Source of the DNA: PSRI01 sp041484195
Lineage (GTDB): Bacteria > Bacteroidota > Bacteroidia > Chitinophagales > Chitinophagaceae
Direction: 5' to 3'
Length of the DNA stretch: 64,000 nt
Assembly (NCBI GenBank): GCA_041484195.1
Contig: JBGPHC010000020.1
Coordinates: forward strand, 11,427 to 75,426
A program made the translations under genes and the position numbers. Positions 9,756 to 17,222 of the stretch are shown here, one piece after another. The notes beneath the pieces are model-generated. The model was not told the origin of the DNA and did no database searches. It saw only the letters and a list, made by a program, of their open reading frames with translations. Every line of letters begins with the position of its first letter. The first letter of the stretch is position 1.

Positions 9756-9980
9756 GCATCTTTACATAGTCAAGCAAATGACAGTAGTCTAAACTCGATA
9801 GGTAACGATAGAATCCGTAAACTATGTAAAAACCGAGGTTGTTAAATTCATCGCCTGAAAAGCCGCCAGAATCAGGAATTACCTCTGACCTCCTGAAAAA
9901 ATTAGAAGCTGGGTTCATTTGATCCGGCTTCGGCTTTTCTAATTCTTGAGAGATGCAATTGCATCTCTTCGCTTTTTTAT
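9756..9980 (+). ncRNA. Putative structured RNA, copy 1, with terminator hairpins
   Basis: The first of two near-identical blocks in a gene-free region. A perfect 10-bp stem is formed by TTTACATAGT (9761-9770) and ACTATGTAAA (9821-9830), enclosing 50 bases that are identical in copy 2. Further on, TCAGGA (9872-9877) pairs with TCCTGA (9891-9896), and GAGGT (9835-9839) can pair with ACCTC (9881-9885) inside that loop. A hairpin at 9905-9931 and a 20-bp palindrome at 9949-9968 followed by a T-run (9973-9978) would end the transcript. The block CGAATAAA lies 23 bases before GCATC in both copies and may be promoter sequence. I see no coding potential. I do not recognise the RNA family; a 6S-like or other Bacteroidota small RNA is possible. 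Confidence 0.6.
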
Positions 9981-10122
9981 AGCTGTCTCATTCCTGCACT
10001 GAAGATATCCTGCAATCGGATCAATCGCAATTCCCGCCTATCGGTAAATCGAAAGGATTGGCCCAATGATCGAAGCAAACAATAGTCTTGTCGAATAAAC
10101 TTTAGGTAACCGAAAATCTGCA

Positions 10123-10303
10123 GCATCTTTACATAGTCAAGCAAATGACAGTAGTCTAAACTCGATAGGTAACGATAGAATCCGTAAACTATGTAAAAAC
10201 CGAGGTTGTTAAATCCATCGCCTAAAAAACTGAAAGTATCAGGAATTACCTCTAACCTCCTGAAAAAATTAGAAGCCGGTTCCCTTTGAACCGGCTTCGC
10301 CTA
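10123..10303 (+). ncRNA. Putative structured RNA, copy 2, with terminator hairpin
   Basis: Repeats copy 1 at a distance of 367 bp. The stem arms are at 10128-10137 and 10188-10197 and are unchanged, as is the 50-base interior. Differences fall in linkers and in the final hairpin, which here is a perfect 11-bp stem (10272-10282 with 10288-10298) around the loop CCTTT. So the hairpin is kept while its bases change, as expected for RNA structure and not for coding sequence. The stem TCAGGA/TCCTGA is also kept. The direction is inferred from the 3' hairpin. The nearest downstream gene (10355-11758) is on the other strand, so this is an independent RNA and not a leader or riboswitch. Confidence 0.6.
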
Positions 10304-10354
10304 TTATCGGATTCAAATGTGCAATCCCGCAGCTCATCAGAGATTACTCCCTTT

Positions 10355-11758
10355 TCATGCGAGGCCGATTTCGTAATGTCTTTCTGGGATTTGAACATCC
10401 AGGAATCCTTTCTTGATCAAGCGATCCCGGAATGCCTGTTGCACGTCATATTCGCCATGCACCAGGAACAGGGTCTTTATTTCCCTTGGATTTTGACAAG
10501 CGAGGAATTGGTTGAGGTCTTCATAATCACCATGGGCGCTCATGCTCCTGATGGAACCTATCTCGGCATGCACTTCACGAAGCACTCCAAAAATATGCAC
10601 TTCCTTAGCTCCTCCTATCAGGCGTCCTCCGAGGGAATGAGGTTCACAATAACCGGTGAATACAATAGTATTCTTACTATTTTCAATTGTATTGTTGATA
10701 TGGTGCTTCACCCTTCCCCCATCCGCCATGCCACTCGCGGAAATAATCACATATGGCCCGTTCCTGAAATTAAGAAGTTTGGATTCGTCAACTGTTTTGA
10801 TGTATTTGAGGCCCTTGAAACTGAAGGGGTCCATATCAGTTTCCAAAATCTTTTGAATCGTTCTATTAAAATATTGAGGATATTTTTTCACGATTTCAGT
10901 TGCCTGTATACTTAAAGGACTGTCAACAAAATATTCAAGATCCGGCAGTCTCCTTTCTACCTCCAGCTGATTCAGGGTAAATAAAATTTCCTGGGTTCGG
11001 CCCACGCTGAAAGCGGGCATTATGAGTTTACCGCCTTTCTGAATGCATGCTTTTTCAATCCATTGCAATATCAGGTCGGGAGTAGTAGCGTGCTCATCAT
11101 GCAGACTATTGCCATAGGTTGATTCAAGCAGTATGTAGTCGGCCTGCGGATAGTCCTGCGGTGATCTCAATATGATATCCCTGTATCTGCCAACATCACC
11201 GCTGAATGTCAGCCTGGTGAGTTTCCCATTTTCTGTAATTTTCAGATGAACGGCGGCACTGCCGATAATATGTCCCGCATCCGTGTAAAGCAATTCCAGG
11301 CCTTCTTCAATGGTGAACCAATTGCCATATTCGACGGTTTGGAAAAAGTCAATAGTTTTTTCCGCATCCTCCACAGTATATAAGGGTTGAAGGTAAGGCA
11401 CACCTTCAGCGGCCCTTCGCTTATTCGCGTATTTTATATCGTCCTGCTGGATTTCCGCAGAATCCCTGAGCAAAACTGCCGTTAATTCTTTCGTTGCAGG
11501 GGTGCAAAATATCCTGCCGCCAAATCCATCCTTCACCAATTTCGGTATCAGCCCACTATGGTCTATATGAGCATGGGAAAGAACCAGGTAAGTTATTTCC
11601 GAAGGGTTGAATCCCCATTCCCTGTTCAATGCATCTGTTTCGTTGCCCATACCCTGGTACATTCCACAATCCAGCAAGACTTTTTTGCCGTTCTTCAAAC
11701 TGATCAAATGCTTGGAACCTGTTACAGTTCTGGCTGCGCCGTGAAAAGCAATTTTCAT
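10355..11758 (-). CDS. Metallo-beta-lactamase / beta-CASP ribonuclease (RNA exonuclease-like)
   Basis: A 467-aa cytoplasmic nuclease of the MBL-fold beta-CASP group (CPSF73/Ysh1-like bacterial branch), expected to cut or trim RNA with two zinc ions. The zinc motif HAHIDHSG lies at residues 62-69, followed by a later DAGHIIGSA and FSGDVGRY. The beta-CASP insert covers about residues 205-385 (SVGRTQEILFTL), with the C-terminal RMMBL part showing SMSAHGDYEDL and FLVHGE. No KH domain is fused. It is the last of four same-strand genes, 60 bases after the DUF4442 gene. Length and motif order are normal for the family. Confidence 0.9.
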   Translation of the reverse strand: MKIAFHGAARTVTGSKHLISLKNGKKVLLDCGMYQGMGNETDALNREWGFNPSEITYLVLSHAHIDHSGLIPKLVKDGFGGRIFCTPATKELTAVLLRDSAEIQQDDIKYANKRRAAEGVPYLQPLYTVEDAEKTIDFFQTVEYGNWFTIEEGLELLYTDAGHIIGSAAVHLKITENGKLTRLTFSGDVGRYRDIILRSPQDYPQADYILLESTYGNSLHDEHATTPDLILQWIEKACIQKGGKLIMPAFSVGRTQEILFTLNQLEVERRLPDLEYFVDSPLSIQATEIVKKYPQYFNRTIQKILETDMDPFSFKGLKYIKTVDESKLLNFRNGPYVIISASGMADGGRVKHHINNTIENSKNTIVFTGYCEPHSLGGRLIGGAKEVHIFGVLREVHAEIGSIRSMSAHGDYEDLNQFLACQNPREIKTLFLVHGEYDVQQAFRDRLIKKGFLDVQIPERHYEIGLA

Positions 11759-11818
11759 GTATTGAGTTTAAATCTTAGTACGAAATGTCGAATGTTTGCA
11801 GGAAGGTCCGTTGCCTGC

Positions 11819-12331
11819 TCAGAGATCCTCCATCTTATGCAATATTTTTCCAGATCGACTACGGCTCACTTTGAATGACCATGTAAATAAAAATTCAGCT
11901 ATAATTTCTCCGGATTCGTTGGTTCCGATAGACCGGACCGTAATCATATTGCTTTCATTAGTTTCGATAGCTGTTGTCACCGCATCCCGTACTGCAATTC
12001 CATCCTTACACACGAATGTAGTGATCCCCGTAGCTTTTTTGAAAAATTCTCCCTTCATGTCGATAATAAGCATGGATACCTTTGGCTCCCGTTTATAAAT
12101 ATTCATCATGCCCAGGGCACCGGTGCTCATTTCCGCGGCCATGGAAAGGCATGCGAAATAAGTGGAACGAAATGGATTTTGTGAAAACCATTTATAGGGA
12201 ACCGTGACTACACATTTCTCTTCAGAAATATCTTTTACGCGCACACCTGCAAAATAGGCGCTGGGTAATTTTGAAATCAGGAACATCCTGAATTTTAGAG
12301 GATGCTTGGCCAATTGCTGAAAAGAATTCAC
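11819..12331 (-). CDS. DUF4442 hotdog-fold protein (thioesterase-like)
   Basis: A 170-aa protein with the DUF4442 pattern, a hotdog fold related to PaaI-type acyl-CoA thioesterases: VTVPYKWFSQNPFRSTYFACLSMAAEMSTG in the middle (residues 42-71). The central helix of that segment is the usual substrate-binding helix. It has no signal peptide and is probably cytoplasmic. The start is a GTG at 12331; the only other choice upstream is excluded by a TAA five codons before it, and a first ATG at codon 16 would remove the conserved N-terminal KHPLKFRMFLISKLP. It lies 16 bases after the thioredoxin-fold gene and 60 before the nuclease gene, so it is probably co-transcribed. The substrate is unknown. 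Confidence 0.75.
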   Translation of the reverse strand: MNSFQQLAKHPLKFRMFLISKLPSAYFAGVRVKDISEEKCVVTVPYKWFSQNPFRSTYFACLSMAAEMSTGALGMMNIYKREPKVSMLIIDMKGEFFKKATGITTFVCKDGIAVRDAVTTAIETNESNMITVRSIGTNESGEIIAEFLFTWSFKVSRSRSGKILHKMEDL

Positions 12332-12347
12332 TGCAGGGCTCTTTTAT

Positions 12348-12860
12348 TTATTGATTGATATAAGAGGACGGGGCAAGGGCTTTAGGGTTCCATGACAAGA
12401 GGAAATCCATGACTTTTTCTTTGTTATAGCTTTTTCCGTCCTCAAGATACCCTGAATTCTGCGTATGAAGGCGGTTTCCTTTTTCATCTAAAATAATGAA
12501 TACGGGAAACCCGAAACGTTGAGGATAACCATATTTTGCAAAGACATCTTTATTCAAATTCTCTTTGCTGTAATTGAGATGATATATGACGAAATCCGCA
12601 TTCAACACCGAATCAATCTGAGGATCCATTTTACAGAAACGGTTGAATTCAATACACCAGCCACACCAGTTGCCACCTGCCTGAACCAGCACATATTTTT
12701 TTTCAGCGACAGCCTTAGTGACGGCTTCCCGGATTCCCTGGGATGCCTTTTCTTCAGGAAGATACAATTTTACTTCTGTAACTGTTTTAGATGAACCGGT
12801 CTGTGCCTGTATGCCACACATGAACCAGATCGAAATCATTAGAGTGAGAATCTTATTCAT
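12348..12860 (-). CDS. Secreted thioredoxin-fold protein with WCGWC motif
   Basis: A 170-aa periplasmic thioredoxin-family protein. A signal peptide ends around GIQAQ (residues 16-20). The redox motif WCGWC has C66 and C69, preceded by YVLVQAGGNW, as in thioredoxin-like proteins of the DUF255/Thioredoxin_7 type. Further conserved parts are GYPQRFGFPVFIILDEKG, containing the cis-proline region, and a C-terminal helix. It probably reduces or isomerises disulphides in envelope proteins. The frame is open further upstream to 12905, but the ATG at 12860 starts directly before the signal peptide and is preferred. It lies 52 bases downstream of the papain-like peptidase gene. Confidence 0.8.
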   Translation of the reverse strand: MNKILTLMISIWFMCGIQAQTGSSKTVTEVKLYLPEEKASQGIREAVTKAVAEKKYVLVQAGGNWCGWCIEFNRFCKMDPQIDSVLNADFVIYHLNYSKENLNKDVFAKYGYPQRFGFPVFIILDEKGNRLHTQNSGYLEDGKSYNKEKVMDFLLSWNPKALAPSSYINQ

Positions 12861-12912
12861 TGAATTTTTTATTTTTTTTTGAAATCGAACTTGTCTTATG
12901 TTCATAAAGTCT

Positions 12913-14523
12913 TCAATTCTTATCGATCTCCACTACACAAGCCGCCACTTCATGATCTTCTGCGGGAGTTTCAAAATGGATTGCCCCGCTGGCTGAAGCC
13001 TGGAAATTAATATTCCTGACCAGCTGCGTTCCCAGCACTGAATTGATTCTTGAAGCGAAATCTGTCTGAGGGTCCTTTGAAATCTTCTGGTTGATCTGGT
13101 ACCAATCCAGGGGCTGTTTGCTCACCAGCACTGCCATCATATCTCTTGTGCCAATACTATCTGGGGCCATGCTCTTATCTTTTGGAAATAACCGGTATCC
13201 TGTTATTCCGCAGAAGGGAGAATATTTAGATTTTGACGGCTCACTAGGATCGGGGTATGGAAATAAAGTGTAGCTGCTGCCATTCGTTTCCTTGCCGAAT
13301 ACATAAATATAGCATTCTGTTGAGTTCTTTATTTCCATTTTAAACCTGGTGCCGATCTTGACAGGGCTTACCGATTCAAAGCGATTGCCGCCGTTAACAC
13401 GGAGTGGTATATATCCTTTTGAAACTGTTTTTTTCCCGTCGAACTGTACTTCCACAAGGCCAATGTCGCAGGAGAGCGGAATATGAGCGGCTGCTCCCTC
13501 CTTTTCCATGGGTTCGATGCCATAGGCCTCCCTGACATATCTTCTGAAATGCTGGTACCTTATCCACGCAAATCCATTATTTCCCCATTCGGGGCCCCAA
13601 CTGTTCATAACCAGAAAGGCGCCACCGTATTTTTTGTCGTCATATCCTACCACACATTGGGCGTGGCCACCGAAACCCATCATTGATTGATCGTCAGGCT
13701 CAGGATTCCATACGTCCTGCCCCATCATTGGCTGCATATAACTTTGCCCCACCATCATGCCAATCACTACCGGTGCACCTTGAGCGAGGTTTTCCTTAAT
13801 AGCCCGGATGTCGAGAACTCCAACATTATCGCCGCTGGTAAGCCTTGTAAATCCACGCATCTTGAACTGAGCGGCTTCATTGAATAATTCCGTAGGTGCC
13901 TGGCGCTCGCAATCATCATCCCTATAAGGAAAACGATCGTAAGGAACGGCTCCCTGCCTGGTCATGAATTCCATGGCCCGGAGGATATAGGAGCCCTGGC
14001 AGCCGTCCATTTTAATATTATTATACAGGAATGCCGGGCTGAATTTCAGTTGATCAGGTTCCTTCCCCGTCCTTGCTGATTCCACTATGGTTCTTGCTCC
14101 GAAGGCGCTGCTCCATGCCACGCAGCTACCCTGCTGTCCCTGATTCCCCACAGCTGGTGCATAACGTTGCAGGTTAACCGCTTCTGGGAGGGGGTTCTTG
14201 TTATCGTCGTCTTCCAGGGATTCATAGATATTTGCCTTCTGAAATTCTTTGGGGTCCAATATTCCTCCGGTCGCGAGTTGCGACACCTGTTTCAGCAAGC
14301 CTCCTCCTGCGCAGCCACCCGCTCTCCCAAAAAGAAAATAACCCCCTACCGCGAGCACGATCAATAGCAGGATTCCCTTGCCCCTGAATAATCCCAACAA
14401 TAAGGGTAGCAATGCGAATAGTCCACCACCTCCGGAGGATCCGCCTCTCCCATTTCCCCCGCCGTCATCCTGTTTGTATGGATCCGGCTGGTCTGGCTGG
14501 TCATCAGTCATTCTGATAGGCAT
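12913..14523 (-). CDS. Membrane-anchored C1A (papain-like) cysteine peptidase with DUF4384 tail
   Basis: A 536-aa protein. It starts with a charged, glycine-rich stretch (1-34), has one membrane segment at about 51-66 (ILLLIVLAVGGYFLFG), and then a papain-type domain with the full triad: C134 in QQGSCVAWSSA with an oxyanion glutamine before it, H287 in GGHAQCVVGY, and N307 in VMNSWGPEWG. The C-terminal 150 residues (IPLRVNGG, YIYVFGKETNGSSYTLFPYPD) fit the DUF4384 beta-domain. Such proteins in Bacteroidota have unknown targets; the topology suggests a peptidase held at the inner membrane and facing the periplasm. Several extra cysteines could form disulphides, and the next gene codes for a thioredoxin-fold protein that might serve them (inference). 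Confidence 0.85.
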   Translation of the reverse strand: MPIRMTDDQPDQPDPYKQDDGGGNGRGGSSGGGGLFALLPLLLGLFRGKGILLLIVLAVGGYFLFGRAGGCAGGGLLKQVSQLATGGILDPKEFQKANIYESLEDDDNKNPLPEAVNLQRYAPAVGNQGQQGSCVAWSSAFGARTIVESARTGKEPDQLKFSPAFLYNNIKMDGCQGSYILRAMEFMTRQGAVPYDRFPYRDDDCERQAPTELFNEAAQFKMRGFTRLTSGDNVGVLDIRAIKENLAQGAPVVIGMMVGQSYMQPMMGQDVWNPEPDDQSMMGFGGHAQCVVGYDDKKYGGAFLVMNSWGPEWGNNGFAWIRYQHFRRYVREAYGIEPMEKEGAAAHIPLSCDIGLVEVQFDGKKTVSKGYIPLRVNGGNRFESVSPVKIGTRFKMEIKNSTECYIYVFGKETNGSSYTLFPYPDPSEPSKSKYSPFCGITGYRLFPKDKSMAPDSIGTRDMMAVLVSKQPLDWYQINQKISKDPQTDFASRINSVLGTQLVRNINFQASASGAIHFETPAEDHEVAACVVEIDKN

Positions 14524-14626
14524 AGCTTATCGGTTTGGTTAACCTAAATGTAAAATTAATTTCTATTCCGGAAAGCCCCTGTTGAGAAGTAAAAGCAGGC
14601 CTGGATACAGTTCCCGGAATCTCTAA

Positions 14627-17080
14627 TCACCTGGTCTTTTCCAGTATTTCAAATGCTCGCGTAATGGACTCTCCGCTCTCATCCACCAGGGTAATAAAAT
14701 GTTTACCCGGATCGGGGCTGAGGGCCATTTGGTGGATATGAGTTGTAGTGCCGATATATTCATCGTCGAGATGCCAGAATATTTTCATTCCCGGACTGCG
14801 ATGGGCCGCAGTGAAGATCGTTCTTCCTTTTTCTCCATTGATTTCTACAGGCACGTAGATCCTGGCGTCCTGATCAGGATAGATCAATTCCATTTGTTTG
14901 CCGCTTTCCCCAAATCCGCAACCGGTTTTGAAGGCGGGGAGCGTCAGGTAGTCGTAGTGTTTCTGTTTATAATACCATTCCATAGTTGGAGGCAACACAA
15001 ACCAGCTCTTGTGGATCATGTTGGAAGGCGATTCGCAATCTTCAGTTACCCGGTACCGTTCTGAATGGTCCAGATGTATCAATTTATGATAGTTGCACAA
15101 AGGGGCCTTGATGCCATTTTGCGGAACCATCATGGTGTCAATCTCTTCACAGTCCAAATTGGCCCGGCAGCCACTCTTACGGCAAACCGGCAGGTATGCA
15201 TAACCGAAATCAGGTTCCGTAAACCATTGGCCGGCGGGGAGGTTCCGGAATATATCGAACAATATGGGAGCAGCAGTTTGAACGCCAATAAGACCCGGTC
15301 TGCCCTCTCCATCTGCATTCCCCACCCACACGGCCACTACAAAACGCGGACTAATGCCAATGGCCCAAGCGTCGCGGAATCCGAAACTGGTACCGGTTTT
15401 CCAGGCGATACGCTGTGAAGAGCTGAATTGCTGCCACAATCCTTCCTCGCCCGGCCTCATCACTTCTTCCATGGCCTGGAAAGTGAACCAGATAGAAGGG
15501 ATGTCCAGGAAATTGATGCTGCGACCCGAATCTATATCTCGTGGCCTCCCGACAGATTGTAGCAATGCAAGTCTCTGATCATTTTGCCCTGCTTGTCTCC
15601 TCTGCAAATCCGGAATAGACTCCAGCCGCGTCATTCCGCCTGTGGACAGGTAAACGGGTTGGTGAAAATCAGCAGACATGACCTTCCCCTTATTCCTGTG
15701 TTGCCGGTTTAAAGTCCTGGCCATGCTCGCATATACTCCCGCCAAATCCCAGAGTGTCACTTCACAACCACCAAGGATAAGCGAAAGCCCATAAGTATCC
15801 GATGACCTGCTGAGTGTAGTGATGCCTGAATGTTTCAGCACATCATAGAACCGGGAGTACTTGTAATCGCGCAACATCCTCACGGCCGGCACATTCAGGG
15901 ACCTTGACAGTGCCCTGGATGCCGGAACGGCACCGTCAAATCCCTGGTCAAAATTCCGGGGTGCATAACCACCGATCTGGGTGGGAATATCTGGTATGAG
16001 TGAATGAGGCAGGATCATGCCATCGCTTAACATGGCAGCATATAAAATGGGCTTCAGGGTGCTTCCCGGGCTTCGAGGCGCTTTGATCACATCCACATGA
16101 CTTTGTAGCTCCGCATCTTCAGGATGATACACATTGCCCACATAGGCAAGTGTATTGCCAGTTTCAACGTCTAACACCAATGCACAAGCGTTATTTATGC
16201 CGCTTCCTTTCAGCAGCCTGTGATGCTGTTCAACAATCTCAATGACTTCTTTTTGAATTCCGATATCAATGGTTGTCCTGGCAAGGGAAGATGATCCGGG
16301 CTTCAGTAATGCGTCATCCTTGAATCGCTGCAACAAATGCGGCGCCAGTTGAGGAAGCGGCAAGGGTTCACCGGGAAGTGGCTCCAGCTTAGCCAGTTCG
16401 CAGGCAGCGGAATCAATCTTTCCCAGCGCCTTTAATTTTTCAAGCAGGCGGTTTCTTTTCTTCAACAATAGATCCCTGTTCCTACCGGGATGTACCAATG
16501 AAGGCGAATTGGGTAATACAGCAAGCGCCGCCATTTCGCCCCAGCTCAGGTGATCCGGCCCTCTCCCGTAATAACGCCAGGAGGCCGCATCGAGTCCCAC
16601 CACATTGCTGCCGAAAGGTGCATTGGAGGCATAGAGAGCCAGTATTTCATTTTTAGAGCGGGCCAATTCCAGCCTCACTGCTAAAATACTCTCTATGAAT
16701 TTTTGCCACAGGTTCCGTTCCTTATTCCTCGACAAGCGAATCACCTGCATGGTGATAGTGCTTCCGCCACTCTTTTTTCCCTCCGATTCAAGATTTTGCC
16801 TGATCGCCCTGACCATGGCAATTGGATCGACTCCCGGGTGGTAATAAAATCTCTTGTCTTCAAAAGCCAGTATGCATTGCCTGAATTTTTCGGGAACATT
16901 TTTGTTATATGGAAAACGCCATTGCCCATCCGCCGCTATGCTGGCTCCCAAAAGATTTCCTTTTGCATCCTCGATTACATAGGAAGAAGGAGCCTGAAAC
17001 AAATATTCAGGAAGGGAAAACCAAAACCAGGTGAGCGCCACCAACAGAAATGCGAGAACCACCCTGGTCCTGCGTTTCAT
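14627..17080 (-). CDS. pbpC: Penicillin-binding protein 1C (bifunctional transglycosylase/transpeptidase)
   Basis: An 817-aa class A penicillin-binding protein of the PbpC type, anchored by one N-terminal membrane helix (residues 7-22). The GT51 domain shows AFEDKRFYYHPGVDP with catalytic E74, and GGSTITMQVIRL. The transpeptidase domain has SxxK at S340 (PGSTLKP), SRSLN and KTGTS. The C-terminal 90 residues form the PbpC-specific BiPBP_C domain. A GTG two codons upstream (17086) is possible; the ATG at 17080 is preferred. The gene follows the alpha-2-macroglobulin gene on the same strand, the same partnership as pbpC-yfhM in Escherichia coli, where both are thought to act in envelope repair and defence. 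Length is normal for the family. Confidence 0.93.
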   Translation of the reverse strand: MKRRTRVVLAFLLVALTWFWFSLPEYLFQAPSSYVIEDAKGNLLGASIAADGQWRFPYNKNVPEKFRQCILAFEDKRFYYHPGVDPIAMVRAIRQNLESEGKKSGGSTITMQVIRLSRNKERNLWQKFIESILAVRLELARSKNEILALYASNAPFGSNVVGLDAASWRYYGRGPDHLSWGEMAALAVLPNSPSLVHPGRNRDLLLKKRNRLLEKLKALGKIDSAACELAKLEPLPGEPLPLPQLAPHLLQRFKDDALLKPGSSSLARTTIDIGIQKEVIEIVEQHHRLLKGSGINNACALVLDVETGNTLAYVGNVYHPEDAELQSHVDVIKAPRSPGSTLKPILYAAMLSDGMILPHSLIPDIPTQIGGYAPRNFDQGFDGAVPASRALSRSLNVPAVRMLRDYKYSRFYDVLKHSGITTLSRSSDTYGLSLILGGCEVTLWDLAGVYASMARTLNRQHRNKGKVMSADFHQPVYLSTGGMTRLESIPDLQRRQAGQNDQRLALLQSVGRPRDIDSGRSINFLDIPSIWFTFQAMEEVMRPGEEGLWQQFSSSQRIAWKTGTSFGFRDAWAIGISPRFVVAVWVGNADGEGRPGLIGVQTAAPILFDIFRNLPAGQWFTEPDFGYAYLPVCRKSGCRANLDCEEIDTMMVPQNGIKAPLCNYHKLIHLDHSERYRVTEDCESPSNMIHKSWFVLPPTMEWYYKQKHYDYLTLPAFKTGCGFGESGKQMELIYPDQDARIYVPVEINGEKGRTIFTAAHRSPGMKIFWHLDDEYIGTTTHIHQMALSPDPGKHFITLVDESGESITRAFEILEKTR

Positions 17081-17222
17081 AAGCACAAACGGCCTCCATA
17101 TTGAATTGAATGAAATTATAGTATCAGATTGATGGTTGAGTTAAATCTTTATTGGTAACGGTCCTTGCTTGATTGGTTCACCATGCTTGTTTCTCGGAGT
17201 ATGCAGATGCCTTCTCCAATCA

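Larger units (their letters stand above)
9524..10354. other. Gene-free interval holding the twin RNA
   Basis: The 831 bases between the DadA-like gene and the convergent beta-CASP gene hold no credible reading frame. Apart from the two RNA copies (9756-9980 and 10123-10303), 9524-9755 and 9981-10122 show nothing recognisable beyond the shared CGAATAAA block before each copy. Confidence 0.7.

Noticed and set aside
9761..10197. Two-copy repeat as a minimal CRISPR array or IS ends
   Set aside because: Only two copies of over 150 bases with terminators; no short regular spacers, transposase or target duplication.
10286..10915. 209-codon rightward frame opposite the beta-CASP gene
   Set aside because: Antisense shadow of a gene with clear zinc motifs; no family signs of its own.
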